Assembly: GCF_003343245.1 (NCBI RefSeq)
Contig: NZ_CP024901.1
Location: 930,001-994,000 of the forward strand
DNA from: Photorhabdus laumondii subsp. laumondii
GTDB taxonomy: Bacteria > Pseudomonadota > Gammaproteobacteria > Enterobacterales > Enterobacteriaceae
Length of the DNA stretch: 64,000 bases
Direction of reading: 5' to 3'
Below the pieces are notes generated by a model that was not told where the DNA came from, did no database searches, and saw nothing but the letters and a program-made list of their open reading frames with translations. Positions within the stretch are counted from its first letter, which is position 1. Each line of letters opens with the position of its first letter. Both the position numbers and the translations under genes were made by a program. Below are positions 10,155-19,224 of the stretch, in pieces.

Positions 10155-12221
10155 TTACTGTGTATTTTTGGCTTTGGAACGAGAGATCCGCGCTTCGCCA
10201 ATCAGGTAGTCAAATAAGAAAATAATGGCCAGCATAACCACAATCAGGATCGAGCCATAAGCGATAGCTACTCCGTATTCTCCATCTTCCACTCGATTCA
10301 AAATATAAGCGGTTGCTACGCGGGTGTCGGGTGTGACCAGGAAGACAATCGCGCTGACGGTGGTAATCGCACGAACAAAGCTGTAGATCAGTGCAGATAA
10401 AATCGCCGGGCGCAGTAAGGGTAACAGAACATGAAGGATGGTTTTCATCGATCCGGCGCGCAGGCTGAGTGAAGCTTCATCCAGTGATTTATCAATTTGT
10501 CCAAGACCGGCAATCCCTGCCCTGATACCTACCGGCACATTGCGCATGGTCATGGAGATAATGACGATTGCCGCCGTTCCGGTGAGATAAAAAGGTGAAT
10601 CGTTGAAGGCTAGAATGTAGGAAACCCCAGCGACGGTACCCGGTACGGCAAAGCACAGCATAGTGGTGAATTCGATGGTTTTTTTACCGCGAAATTCCTG
10701 GCGTACAACAATGTAAGCAATCAACAGACCGAGGATCGCAGTAATGGGGGCAGCGATACCGGCGTAGAGTAGGGTATCCAGTAATGATGGCCATGCGCCA
10801 TCGTGCATACCTTGACCAAATAGTTTGATGAAGTTATCTAAGGTCAGGGTGTAATCCACTCCCCAGTTGACGGTGAAACTGCCGTAGAAGATGCTGCCGT
10901 ATAACAAAATGTTGAACACAACCCAGATAAATAGGATGGCACAGACTCCCCAAACCAGTGACGTTGGCAACGGTTGTACATCACCACGGTAGGATTTGCC
11001 GGAAACCGTGACGTAGGAACGTTTACCAATCCACAGATATTGCACGCAGAAGACCAGCAGCGAGAAAACCAGCAGCGAAGCGCCGAGAGTACTGGCGGCT
11101 TGATAGTCGAGTTGAGAACCGGTGATATAGAAATAGATCTGGGTCGCCAGTACGTCAAAGCTACCGCCCAGTACCAATGGGTTACTGAAATCAGCCAGCG
11201 ACTGGACAATGACAATCAGGAAAGCGTTCGCCAGTGCCGGTTTCAACAGCGGAATAAAAACATTGAAGAACGTCTGATAGCGATTGGCACGCAGAGTATA
11301 AGCCGCTTCTTCCAATGAGGGATGGATGGTTTTGATTGCGCCATCAAGGATCATAAATGCCATTGGCGTAAAGGCTAGCACTTGCGCCAGCCAGATGCCG
11401 GTAAAGCCATACAGCCAGTTGGTGTTGGTTAGGCCAAACCAGGTTGCCATAAATTCAGTGATATAACCGGAACGGCCCATCATCAGGGTGACGCCTAAAC
11501 CGACCACAAACGGCGGCGTGACGATGGGTAAGATGGAGAATACTCGGCCAATAATGGCGGAGCGGCGGGCGATTCTGGCGGTATAAATTGCCAGTACCAA
11601 CCCGAAGAAGGTGCAACCTGCGCCAACCGCCAGCGAAAGTAGAACAGAGTTGATGATAACCTGAATAATATGTGCTTGCCCTAGGATCGATATAAAAGCA
11701 AATGGGGCAAACTGACCGGCATCATCCGTAAACATCGGAATAAAGATGGCAATACTCGGATAAAGGATAAATAGGCCGATGAGGGCAATAACTGCGACTA
11801 ATGAACCGATAACAAAACTATCACCACCTAGCCATTCAAGGCGAGACAGGGCTAGAGTAATCATCGCGCCCAGTGAGATAAACAGGAAAATCGTAGCGTA
11901 GCCCAGCCCACGACCGATAATGGCCGCGCTAATAACCACAAATAGCGCGCATAGTAAGGCATAACCCGCGTCAAAATAGTGGCGGTAAGGTTGATTGCGG
12001 TTTGCTGGTGTGAGTGGACGTAATAGCAGCGCTGAAGGCAGCAGGAACCACAGTAAGCTGATGTTTAATCCGTTCCAGCCGTAGGCGGCGAGCAGTTCAT
12101 CTTGAGTAGATTCAAAAAGGCCGTAGTCCAGGCTCCATGATGGCAGAAGCGCGAAGGCCAACCACATTAGGGCAATCCACCAGAACACGGCATCCTGCTT
12201 TTGTCTGAATGCGTGAGACAT
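10155..12221 (-). CDS. afuB: Hexose-phosphate ABC transporter permease AfuB
   Basis: The protein has 688 residues. The ORF is open upstream to 12287, but the ATG at 12221 is preceded by AAGGAAATT at ideal spacing and gives MSHAFRQKQ. It is a long inner-membrane permease with two fused MetI-like halves, typical of the FbpB/AfuB group. Each half carries the EAA loop for ATPase docking, seen in LEEAAYTLRAN (first half) and LDEASLSLRAG (second half). A block of extra N-terminal membrane helices precedes the first domain. The gene lies between afuA and afuC on the same strand, 15 nt from afuC. Confidence 0.87.
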   Translation of the reverse strand: MSHAFRQKQDAVFWWIALMWLAFALLPSWSLDYGLFESTQDELLAAYGWNGLNISLLWFLLPSALLLRPLTPANRNQPYRHYFDAGYALLCALFVVISAAIIGRGLGYATIFLFISLGAMITLALSRLEWLGGDSFVIGSLVAVIALIGLFILYPSIAIFIPMFTDDAGQFAPFAFISILGQAHIIQVIINSVLLSLAVGAGCTFFGLVLAIYTARIARRSAIIGRVFSILPIVTPPFVVGLGVTLMMGRSGYITEFMATWFGLTNTNWLYGFTGIWLAQVLAFTPMAFMILDGAIKTIHPSLEEAAYTLRANRYQTFFNVFIPLLKPALANAFLIVIVQSLADFSNPLVLGGSFDVLATQIYFYITGSQLDYQAASTLGASLLVFSLLVFCVQYLWIGKRSYVTVSGKSYRGDVQPLPTSLVWGVCAILFIWVVFNILLYGSIFYGSFTVNWGVDYTLTLDNFIKLFGQGMHDGAWPSLLDTLLYAGIAAPITAILGLLIAYIVVRQEFRGKKTIEFTTMLCFAVPGTVAGVSYILAFNDSPFYLTGTAAIVIISMTMRNVPVGIRAGIAGLGQIDKSLDEASLSLRAGSMKTILHVLLPLLRPAILSALIYSFVRAITTVSAIVFLVTPDTRVATAYILNRVEDGEYGVAIAYGSILIVVMLAIIFLFDYLIGEARISRSKAKNTQ

Positions 12222-12260
12222 AATTTCCTTCCATTTTATTATTGTGTGGTAGCAGCAGTA

Positions 12261-12334
12261 AGAAGCTATCCATTGGTGCGGGAACATAAAGTAGCCTGAC
12301 GGATAGCTTCTAAGGGCGGAGGTGATCCGCCCTT
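12261..12334 (-). promoter_or_regulatory. Structured afuA-afuB intergenic RNA
   Basis: Two inverted repeats fill the gap. AGAAGCTATCC (12261-12271) pairs perfectly with GGATAGCTTCT (12301-12311). AAGGGCGGA (12312-12320) pairs perfectly with TCCGCCCTT (12326-12334). Neither is followed by a U-run in the gene direction. Such structures after a binding-protein gene commonly protect the upstream mRNA and set a higher level of the binding protein than of the permease. That role is inferred here. Confidence 0.6.
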
Positions 12335-12342
12335 GACTGACT

Positions 12343-13377
12343 TTATTTCGCCATTTTCACTTCTGTCACCCATTTGGTAATTAACTCTTTGCGTACATCA
12401 TTGGCACCATATTTATCCATGTCGTAATTGATCAGTTTTAGATCGGATAATTTAAGCGCCAAAGGAGAAGCTTTTGCCGTGGTATTGGTCAGGATCTGAT
12501 AAGCTTTCCCTTTCTTCCAACTCAATTCTTGTGCTTCTTTGGATAACACCCAGTCAACAAACCGTTTGGCGTTGTCCATGTTGCGGGCATTTTTGATGAT
12601 ACTTACGCCGCCGATTTCATAACCGGTGCTTTCACATGGCGCGATAAGTTTCAGTGGTGCGCCATTTTCTACTTCTAATGAGTAATCATGCAGGAAACCG
12701 ATACCAATCGCAGATTCGCCACGGGCGGCATTTCGGGCTGGGGCAATACCGGATTTGGTGTACTGAGAAATATTGGTATTGAGTTTTTTCAGATAATCAA
12801 ATGCCTGATCTTTGCCCCATAATTGAACAAAGGTTGCCAACGCGGTGTAAGCGGTGCCTGAACTTTGAGGATCGGCAATCTGAATTTCGCCTTTATATAT
12901 CGGTTTGGTGAGATCTTTCCAGCAGGTTGGAATCGGCAGATTTTTCTCTTTTAGACGTTCAGTGTTGACGCCATAACCAAGAATACCGACGTAAACGGCG
13001 GAGCTGTAGTTGCCTTTGCGTTTAGCCGGGTCGCGGAACTGCGGCATGATTTGTGTCAGATTAGGGGATTTATAAGGTTCTAGCAGATCCATCTCTCCCG
13101 CTTGAGATTGTGGGTCCAGAGTCCCGCCGTACCAGACATCTGCTTGTGGATTGCGTTTTTCGGCTTCAATTTTTGCCAGAGTACTGCCTGAACCATTACG
13201 GACAAAAGTGGTTTTTACATTATATTTTTCACCGAATGCTCTGGTTTCAGTTTCACACAAGGCGTTAGTGGCGCTGCAATAAACGATCAAACGTCCGGCG
13301 GCTTGAGCGCTATTGGTAAATGCAGCAACGACCAGACCGGCTGCGATAAGTGTAGAGAGAGGTTTCAGTTTCATCAT
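12343..13377 (-). CDS. afuA: Hexose-phosphate periplasmic binding protein AfuA
   Basis: This 344-residue exported binding protein of the extracellular solute-binding family starts MMKLKPLSTLIAAGL and has a Sec signal peptide cleaved near NSAQA-AGRL (about residue 27). The mature N-terminus reads LIVYCSATNALCETETRAF, a typical ferric/thiamine/phosphosugar binding-protein opening with a probable disulfide (CSATNALC). The start is preceded by AAGGATAAA. It lies 13 nt after uhpC, so sensing and import genes share a transcript. The AfuA subgroup binds glucose-6-P, fructose-6-P and sedoheptulose-7-P in other species. Ligand choice here is inferred from context. Confidence 0.86.
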   Translation of the reverse strand: MMKLKPLSTLIAAGLVVAAFTNSAQAAGRLIVYCSATNALCETETRAFGEKYNVKTTFVRNGSGSTLAKIEAEKRNPQADVWYGGTLDPQSQAGEMDLLEPYKSPNLTQIMPQFRDPAKRKGNYSSAVYVGILGYGVNTERLKEKNLPIPTCWKDLTKPIYKGEIQIADPQSSGTAYTALATFVQLWGKDQAFDYLKKLNTNISQYTKSGIAPARNAARGESAIGIGFLHDYSLEVENGAPLKLIAPCESTGYEIGGVSIIKNARNMDNAKRFVDWVLSKEAQELSWKKGKAYQILTNTTAKASPLALKLSDLKLINYDMDKYGANDVRKELITKWVTEVKMAK

Positions 13378-13390
13378 TTTATCCTTATAT

Positions 13391-14716
13391 TCAAAACTGC
13401 TTATTATTGGAAAGTCGCGATGCTACTCCATGTTCCCTTTTACTCACGTCTGCCATTAACATTGGCATCAACAGCAAACCCATCATGGCGGCTGCGGCGG
13501 TGAGTAGGGCAAACATCCCGGACCAGCCGTAGTGGGCAACCACCTGACTTAGCGGCCAGCCTGCGATTGCTGCGCCCAAATAGGCGTACAATCCTAGATA
13601 ACCCGTGACGGTGCCGGCGGCTTGTTTATGGCAATATTCTGTTGCAGCCAGCCCAATCAGCATTTGCGGGCCAAATACAAAAAAACCGATACTGAAAAAA
13701 CAGACTGCCAACAGCGTGTAGTGATGAATGGGAGTGAGCCACAATGCGGTGACAGCCATAAATAGCCCAAGAGCAAACAGCAGAATCATTGGGGCGCGTT
13801 GGCCGCGGAACAGTAAATCAGATCCCCAACCGGAAAATAGCGCACCGGTTAAACCACCGAGTTCAAACAGTGAGAGCGTCGCATTAGCGCTGAGCAGATT
13901 GGCACCATGTGTTTCTGACAACCACAGGTTTCCCCAATCGTTAATCGCCATTCTGATGAGATAAACCAGAATGTAGGAGCATCCTAGCAACCAGATAGTT
14001 CTGTTAGTTAAGATGGTATCCCGCAGTATCTGCATCATCGGCATGGGGTGCGATAGCTGTTCATGTCGAAGCTCCAGTGAATCCTGTCGCCACTGTCCTA
14101 CACTGGGCAAACCGTGCTGTTGTGGGGTGCCACATAACTGATAGCAAAGCCAGATGCCTAATAAAATGCCGATAATTCCCGGCATCATCAGCGCTGTTTG
14201 CCAGCTATAAGTTGTCGCCAGAAAAGCGGACAGCATTGGGACAGTAATGCCAACAATATTGATGGAGATATTCCAGTATCCCCACCAGAAGCCGCGCTCA
14301 TTGCGGGAGTACCAGTGTGTCAGCAATCTGGCGCAGGGGGGCCATCCCCAGCCCTGAAAGAAGCCGTTCAGTGTCCAAATGATCAGCAGGGCAGAAAATG
14401 ATGAACAGAAAGCGAAGATAATGTTTAACACACCTGTCATCACTAATCCGGCACCCATAAACCAGCGATAGCCGGTGCGATCATGAAATACACCGGAAAT
14501 AAATTTTGAGCTGCCGTAAGCCAGATAGAACAGAGTGGTTATCCAGCCAATGTGTCCTTTATCCAGTCCCAGTTCCAACTGCATAACCGGCATGACAAAG
14601 TTGAAGCTTTTTCGCGTCAGATAAAATGCGGCATAGCCAATGATCATGGAAATCAGCAAACGGCTGCGCCAGCGGCGATAGTGTTGTGAAATCTGTTCCT
14701 GACTGGTGGCTTGCAT
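13391..14716 (-). CDS. uhpC: Hexose-phosphate sensor UhpC (MFS family)
   Basis: The protein has 441 residues. The frame opens at 14731, but the ATG at 14716 is preceded by GGAGGA and is the better start. It is a 12-helix MFS protein of the organophosphate:phosphate antiporter group, shown by YLTRKSFNFVMP near residue 35, GFFQGWGWPPCARLL and WGYWNISINIVG. The order directly after uhpA and uhpB, and the similarity to UhpC, make it the membrane receptor that detects external glucose-6-phosphate and signals to UhpB, rather than the transporter UhpT. No uhpT gene follows; afuABC does. UhpC and UhpT are close homologs, so a transport role cannot be excluded from sequence alone. Confidence 0.85.
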   Translation of the reverse strand: MQATSQEQISQHYRRWRSRLLISMIIGYAAFYLTRKSFNFVMPVMQLELGLDKGHIGWITTLFYLAYGSSKFISGVFHDRTGYRWFMGAGLVMTGVLNIIFAFCSSFSALLIIWTLNGFFQGWGWPPCARLLTHWYSRNERGFWWGYWNISINIVGITVPMLSAFLATTYSWQTALMMPGIIGILLGIWLCYQLCGTPQQHGLPSVGQWRQDSLELRHEQLSHPMPMMQILRDTILTNRTIWLLGCSYILVYLIRMAINDWGNLWLSETHGANLLSANATLSLFELGGLTGALFSGWGSDLLFRGQRAPMILLFALGLFMAVTALWLTPIHHYTLLAVCFFSIGFFVFGPQMLIGLAATEYCHKQAAGTVTGYLGLYAYLGAAIAGWPLSQVVAHYGWSGMFALLTAAAAMMGLLLMPMLMADVSKREHGVASRLSNNKQF

Positions 14717-14804
14717 ACCCGGCTCCTCCATGAGAAGGAAATATAAAGAAAGGTTGATGAAAATGGATGGGATAAGGTTTTAGGCAACTAGGAATCATTC
14801 TTAG

Positions 14805-16349
14805 TTATGCCTGATTTTCATCAGAATTTGTGGGCAGCTTAACAATTATACGCGTGCCGTTATCATTGCTTAACTGCCAATCGCCACCTAACGCACGGAT
14901 ACGTTCTTCAATACCTTGGAGGCCAAATCCACCTTTTCTTTTATCTTCTGTAATGCCGATGCCGTTATCACTGATTCTGAGTTCAATCACATCCCGGTGC
15001 TGTCGCAGGATGATAGCGATTCGAGTCGCTTTGGCATGTTTGCTGATATTGTTCAGTAACTCCTGAACCAGACGGTAAAGGGTAAAAACCACCGTTTCAT
15101 TGGTTGGATTTTGCGGAAGCTGGTAATTCAACTGGCAATCAATATCTCGTTCTTTAAATGCCAATTCATGGATCAGATGGTGAAGTGCTTTTTCTAAGGA
15201 CATCTCTTCCAGAACCGGCGGGCGCAATTGGCGTAATAATTGACGGGTGGATTGATGAATTTGTTGGGCCAGGTTATTGATCTGTTCTGCGATCATTTCT
15301 GTTGCCGGGGTGGTGGCGGTACGTTTTATCAGCGTTGCCTGAATTTGAATGGCAGTAATATTCTGACCAATTTCATCATGTAACTCACGGGCAATACTTT
15401 TACAAACGTCTTCTTCTGTGTGAACCAGTTTCTTCATCAGATTATGGCGGGCAGTTAACTCCTGCTCTAAGAGTTCACGGTAACGTTGTAAATTTTCAGC
15501 GAGCTGTTGTTGACGGCTGATGGCTATCCCCAGACCTATGCCTAATAAAGCCTGAATAGTCAGGAACATTTCCAGCTCACCTAAATCGTTAAAAGCGCCA
15601 CTGAATTGTCGAGCTGATGTGATCATTAGGCTCCCGAGTAAAGCCGCCAGTACGCCGCCTTGCCAGCCGTAGCGGTAGGCCATAAAGACATTAGGGATAA
15701 ATATGAGAATCACCAAAAGGCTTTCAATTTCTGGTGACATAAAGATCTGGGCGCTCAATCCTAGCAAGCAGAATAGGCAACACCACATCAACAACGAAGG
15801 GCGTAACTGCGGATCAGGGTCACTCGGTTGCAACATATTTTTTAGATGTTGCTGACGTAGATATTCATAGATCAGATAAACAAAAGGTGACAATAAAACG
15901 CCACCGGTTAACGAGGTGAGAAACAGGTGGCTGGCACCGGCAGTCAGCGTAAATCCTAGACAAATAGCCTGCAATACGCTATTGGCGGCGACGCCAGCCA
16001 GCAGAATTGAGAGTCGTTGCCAATATAGGGGATAGCGCCACCAAAATTGTTGCACGATAAAGGTGGGTATTAGGCTGAGAAAGGGGGATAACAGAATGAT
16101 ATTGTGAGTAATAAGTTGTTCGCTGCTAAGCCATAGCAAAATGGTAATCTCAGTGGCTAACAAGGTGGGTAAGTAACGACGCCCCAGTAGGATAAACAGC
16201 GCTAGCCGCAACCCTTGTGGCAGAAGTAGTGCAGCTTGTTGCCCATTGTCATTCAGGTAGAAGCTGATGGTCCACAGAGCAAGCCAGCTCAGCGAATAAA
16301 AAATCAGCAGAAAGAGTGATAACAGGCCAAATCGTGATCCTCTGTTCAT
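14805..16349 (-). CDS. uhpB: Sensor histidine kinase UhpB
   Basis: This 514-residue protein has an N-terminal half with about eight hydrophobic helices (MASE1-like) and a C-terminal HisKA_3-type kinase. The phosphoacceptor histidine lies in SIARELHDEIGQNITAIQ (about residue 325). The ATP-binding motifs are the N-box QELLNNISKHAKA and the G-boxes DNGIGI and GGFGLQGIEERI. It overlaps the uhpA stop by 4 nt. It transmits the UhpC signal to UhpA. The length agrees with enterobacterial UhpB (about 500 aa). Confidence 0.92.
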   Translation of the reverse strand: MNRGSRFGLLSLFLLIFYSLSWLALWTISFYLNDNGQQAALLLPQGLRLALFILLGRRYLPTLLATEITILLWLSSEQLITHNIILLSPFLSLIPTFIVQQFWWRYPLYWQRLSILLAGVAANSVLQAICLGFTLTAGASHLFLTSLTGGVLLSPFVYLIYEYLRQQHLKNMLQPSDPDPQLRPSLLMWCCLFCLLGLSAQIFMSPEIESLLVILIFIPNVFMAYRYGWQGGVLAALLGSLMITSARQFSGAFNDLGELEMFLTIQALLGIGLGIAISRQQQLAENLQRYRELLEQELTARHNLMKKLVHTEEDVCKSIARELHDEIGQNITAIQIQATLIKRTATTPATEMIAEQINNLAQQIHQSTRQLLRQLRPPVLEEMSLEKALHHLIHELAFKERDIDCQLNYQLPQNPTNETVVFTLYRLVQELLNNISKHAKATRIAIILRQHRDVIELRISDNGIGITEDKRKGGFGLQGIEERIRALGGDWQLSNDNGTRIIVKLPTNSDENQA

Positions 16350-16978
16350 GGATTCCCCATGAGAATCTGGTGTTGCAGAGCGTAATGGACCAGATCAATG
16401 GTGCTATCGCACTGGAGTTTGCTGAGAATATTGGCACGATGCACATGAACCGTTTTATGACTGAGATAGAGTTGTTCTGCGATAGTTTTAACATTAATGC
16501 CATTGATCAGCAGATCAAATATTTCCCGTTCTCTGGGGGTTAGGACTTGCAGTGCTGTAACCTTCTGTGATGTTTGACGCAGTGCTTTTAGTGCATCGGC
16601 ACACAAATAGCACCCGCCTTGATGTACGGAACGTACTGCCTGTACTAATTCTTCTGGGCCACATCGTTTGGTGAGGTAGCCGCAGGCACCGGCATCCAGC
16701 GCACTTTGAACAAATGCTGTGGTGTCATAAATGCTGAGAATAATAGTGCGGAAATCAGGCCGTTTTTGCCGTAACCGGGTGAGCAGGTGCAAACCACTTT
16801 CATCCGGCATAGCGATATCCATCACGGCAACATCAATCGGGTTTCTGAGTAAACCCGACCAGGCTTCTTTGGCATTGGCGTATTGCCCGACGATTTCAAG
16901 ATCATTCTCAAGCGTGAGTAATTGGGCAAAACCGGAACGGACGACTACGTGGTCGTCAATAAGTGCAACTTTAATCAT
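16346..16978 (-). CDS. uhpA: Response regulator UhpA
   Basis: This 210-residue NarL/FixJ-family regulator has a receiver domain with acidic pair D8-D9, phosphoacceptor D54 in VMDIAMPDESG, and conserved K near 104. It ends in a LuxR-type HTH (LTPREREIFDLLINGINVKTIAEQL, then SHKTVHVHRANI, about residues 145-195). It is the first gene of the operon, read leftward. In Escherichia coli UhpA activates uhpT. Here its natural target would be the afu genes or the operon itself, which is inference, because no uhpT is visible. Confidence 0.93.
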   Translation of the reverse strand: MIKVALIDDHVVVRSGFAQLLTLENDLEIVGQYANAKEAWSGLLRNPIDVAVMDIAMPDESGLHLLTRLRQKRPDFRTIILSIYDTTAFVQSALDAGACGYLTKRCGPEELVQAVRSVHQGGCYLCADALKALRQTSQKVTALQVLTPREREIFDLLINGINVKTIAEQLYLSHKTVHVHRANILSKLQCDSTIDLVHYALQHQILMGNP

Positions 16979-17467
16979 GATTTTTTAATGAATAATGGTA
17001 AATGCAATAAGTTGCATGATGTGCAGGAAAAGGCAGGTTGTGCAAATTAATCAACTAAATCTGCAAGAAAGCTAACAGATTTAGTGAGTTGATGGATGAC
17101 TAAGTCGATGGAGGGAAAGGATTGTTTGTTAACTATGCGTTTATGAGCCATCTTTATGCTCTGAGTACTGGCGTGGCGAAAGCCAGAAAAATGGGGATTA
17201 GCAAAAATCGCCGTAAACCCTCCATTAGGGCTAGGATTTACGGGGCAATTGTTAAAAAAAGCCTTTTTTATCTATCAGTGTGGTTTTAAAAGCTGGAAAA
17301 GAGGCCAGGCTAACCACGAAAAAACAGGTAAAAACGTTAATCATCAAAAGTAAAAAGAATTGATTAAGGATTTTTAAAAGCGGGTAAAAAGTCCTATGTC
17401 ATGCTGACATTGGAAGAGAAAACATCAGAAAAAACAGGTTTTAAATTGATTAAATAAGGTGGAAAAA

Positions 17468-17575
17468 ATGACAGCATTAACAGCATTAACAGCATTAACA
17501 GCATTAACAGCATTAACAGCATTAACAGCATTAACAGTATTAACAGTATTAACAGTATTAAACCAATTTTCTTAA
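17468..17575 (+). CDS. Candidate 35-residue repeat peptide
   Basis: A short ORF starts at ATG 17468, six bases after the AGGTGG of an AAGGTGGAAAAA ribosome binding site. It encodes Met followed by seven Thr-Ala-Leu and three Thr-Val-Leu triplets, then NQFS. The whole peptide is long enough and hydrophobic enough for one membrane-spanning helix. The 9-bp DNA repeat keeps the frame at any copy number. Nothing like it is known to me, and there is no promoter evidence, so coding status is uncertain. It could be a chance frame in a minisatellite with a fortuitous ribosome binding site. Confidence 0.35.
   Translation: MTALTALTALTALTALTALTALTVLTVLTVLNQFS
17471..17560 (+). repeat. 9-bp minisatellite, 10 units
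   Basis: There are seven perfect copies of ACAGCATTA followed by three of ACAGTATTA, with no interruption, over 90 bp. The unit length is a multiple of three. Confidence 0.97.
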
Positions 17576-18546
17576 ATAAAAGATTTTGCCTGACTGCAAC
17601 AAGTTTACGAAAAATCAGAGACAAAACCGAGCGGCCTTTAGATTAACCCCAGAAAAGCAAGAATGTTTAGTAATATTAAAAATGATTAAAGAAATTTGTG
17701 TTAATCTTAATTTCGTTAGCAGTTCTGCCACCCTCACTGGTTTTAAACCTAAAAAATCAAATACAGAAAAAGAGAAACGAGAAACGAGAAAACCTAAATA
17801 TCAGTTTAATGAAAACAAGGAGGTTAAATACGATTCAGAAAATGTAAAAGCTATTAAACTTACCACAATTAAGCAATAAAAACCGTTCGTCATAACAGGT
17901 TTCCAATTAAAAATAAGCACCCCATCAGAATGAAAACTACAGTACAATCTTATCATATTTTTAACATTACTTTTTTAACTTACATTTCCCTTTTACCGGT
18001 GATTAATCAACTAAGGGTTAAAAAATAGGTAGACCATTGATGCCAATTTTTTAAAAAACATAAAGTGACTAAAAACAACCTATTCTCTGCTATGTTTAAT
18101 CCATTTATCGGTAAATCGGTAATACTATCCTCCACTTATTTTACATTTACCTAACCAGTCATGACTATTTAAAAAGACAAACAGAGAAATTAATCACTTT
18201 ATTAAACAGACTGATTTAACCAAGAAAATCAAAATTTTCAGTAGCGTAATTAATGACATTTAGTCGAAATTCACTAACCATTAACCGAGAGTTGAAAAGT
18301 AATAATCACGTAAAATAACATTAATAGAATAGATTGACATTAAAGTATTTTTTCACCATCGTTTTACGAAAAAATCAATAAAAATGCGATTAAAGAAGAG
18401 ATAAAACGATTAATTTAGCTGGATTTAAGCGCTGAAAAGGCGTTATCCTAAAAAACATTAATGGTATCTCTATACTAGAAAACTATTTATTAGTGATTTA
18501 ATAAAGAAAAAACAAAAGGTGATAATTTATAAAAGCTCGCAGAATT

Positions 18547-18602
18547 GCCAGTAAAACAATATTGGTAAAAAAATATTGGTAAAACAACATCGGTAAAACA
18601 GT
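18547..18602 (+). repeat. 14-bp degenerate tandem repeat, 4 units
   Basis: Four consecutive 14-bp units related to ATTGGTAAAACAAT start at 18547, 18561, 18575 and 18589. They lie just left of the ERIC element in non-coding DNA. Confidence 0.8.
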
Positions 18603-18656
18603 GCCAGTCAAAATAAATCGGATATGATTAACGTTCGTTTAAACGTAAAACCACGA

Positions 18657-18783
18657 TATACCCGTCATCTTTCAAGTTGCCTCTTTGTTGGCTGCACTCG
18701 TTCACCCCGGTCACATCGTTATCTATGCTCCCAGGGATTCTCTCCCTTGCCGTCGCGATGCATCTTGAAATCCATAGGGTATA
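18657..18783 (-). repeat. ERIC element, full length (127 bp)
   Basis: Reverse orientation: it starts TATACCCGTCATCTTTCAAG and ends ATCCATAGGGTATA, with the core CACCCCGGTCACAT. It lies in the intergenic region downstream of the PAAR gene. Confidence 0.93.
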
Positions 18784-18948
18784 TATCATAATGTTTAAAT
18801 TTAGCAAAAAGCTAATATCCAAAAGATAAAAAAAGATTAAAACCAGATATCGATTAAAATCATAGGTTAAAAAAATAACTTTTAATCACAGTTTAAAACC
18901 GGCTCCGGTTTTATGGGTATTCCAATTAAAGGCTTTAGCATTTGATAG

Positions 18949-19221
18949 TTATGACCGTACCTTTAATCGACAAACGCCAGTCGGGCAACCACAATTAACA
19001 AAATGTCCCTCCAGCGCGACAGGTGTTCCTTGTATATTGAACAAGTTAGAACCTTCCACAATCGCGCCGGTTTGTTTACAGGCGGGACAAAACACCGGGT
19101 CACCTTTACAGGCAACCGATAGTTGTTGGTTTACCAAATCGGAACCCTTTAAAACCTCACCTCCGGTTGTTGTGGTATCACCTTTAAGGATAATTTTTTT
19201 TCCTTCCACTACACTGCGCAT
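18949..19221 (-). CDS. PAAR-like type VI spike tip protein
   Basis: This 90-residue protein starts at ATG 19221 after GGAGTAAATA. It has the short beta-rich PAAR-like layout: KIILKGDTTTTGGEVLKGS, then GDPVFCPACKQTGAIVEGS, then PVALEGHFVNCGCPTG, with Cys and His residues placed for the metal-bound tip. PAAR proteins cap VgrG trimers on the type VI needle and connect effectors to it. It is the last gene in the run that includes tsiV-like and tseV-like genes, so it probably serves their secretion. No type VI structural genes are in the window. Confidence 0.85.
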   Translation of the reverse strand: MRSVVEGKKIILKGDTTTTGGEVLKGSDLVNQQLSVACKGDPVFCPACKQTGAIVEGSNLFNIQGTPVALEGHFVNCGCPTGVCRLKVRS

Positions 19222-19224
19222 TAT

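Larger units (their letters stand above)
16979..18948. other. AT-rich intergenic region, about 2 kb
   Basis: There is no convincing long gene between uhpA and the PAAR gene. It holds the presumed uhp promoter region next to 16979 and a hairpin at 17211-17243 (CCGTAAA pairing with TTTACGG, with an inner CCCT/AGGG pair). It also holds a 9-bp tandem repeat inside a short ORF, a 14-bp tandem repeat and an ERIC element, each listed separately. The remainder is A/T-rich with many TTAA steps and looks non-coding or decayed. Confidence 0.6.

Noticed and set aside
9084..13377. Ferric-iron uptake system as the role of the afu genes
   Set aside because: The family name suggests iron, but coupling to uhpABC and later knowledge of AfuABC favour phosphosugar transport.
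17394..17624. Minus-strand ORF with many Leu-Met repeats
   Set aside because: It is only the antisense reading of the 9-bp tandem repeat.
17586..17879. A 97-codon plus-strand ORF after the 9-bp repeat
   Set aside because: It begins with TTG, has no ribosome binding site, and has a Lys/Glu/Asn-rich composition typical of translated AT-rich DNA.
18547..18602. Short tandem units considered as a CRISPR array
   Set aside because: Units are 14 bp, degenerate and directly adjacent, with no spacers and no cas genes.
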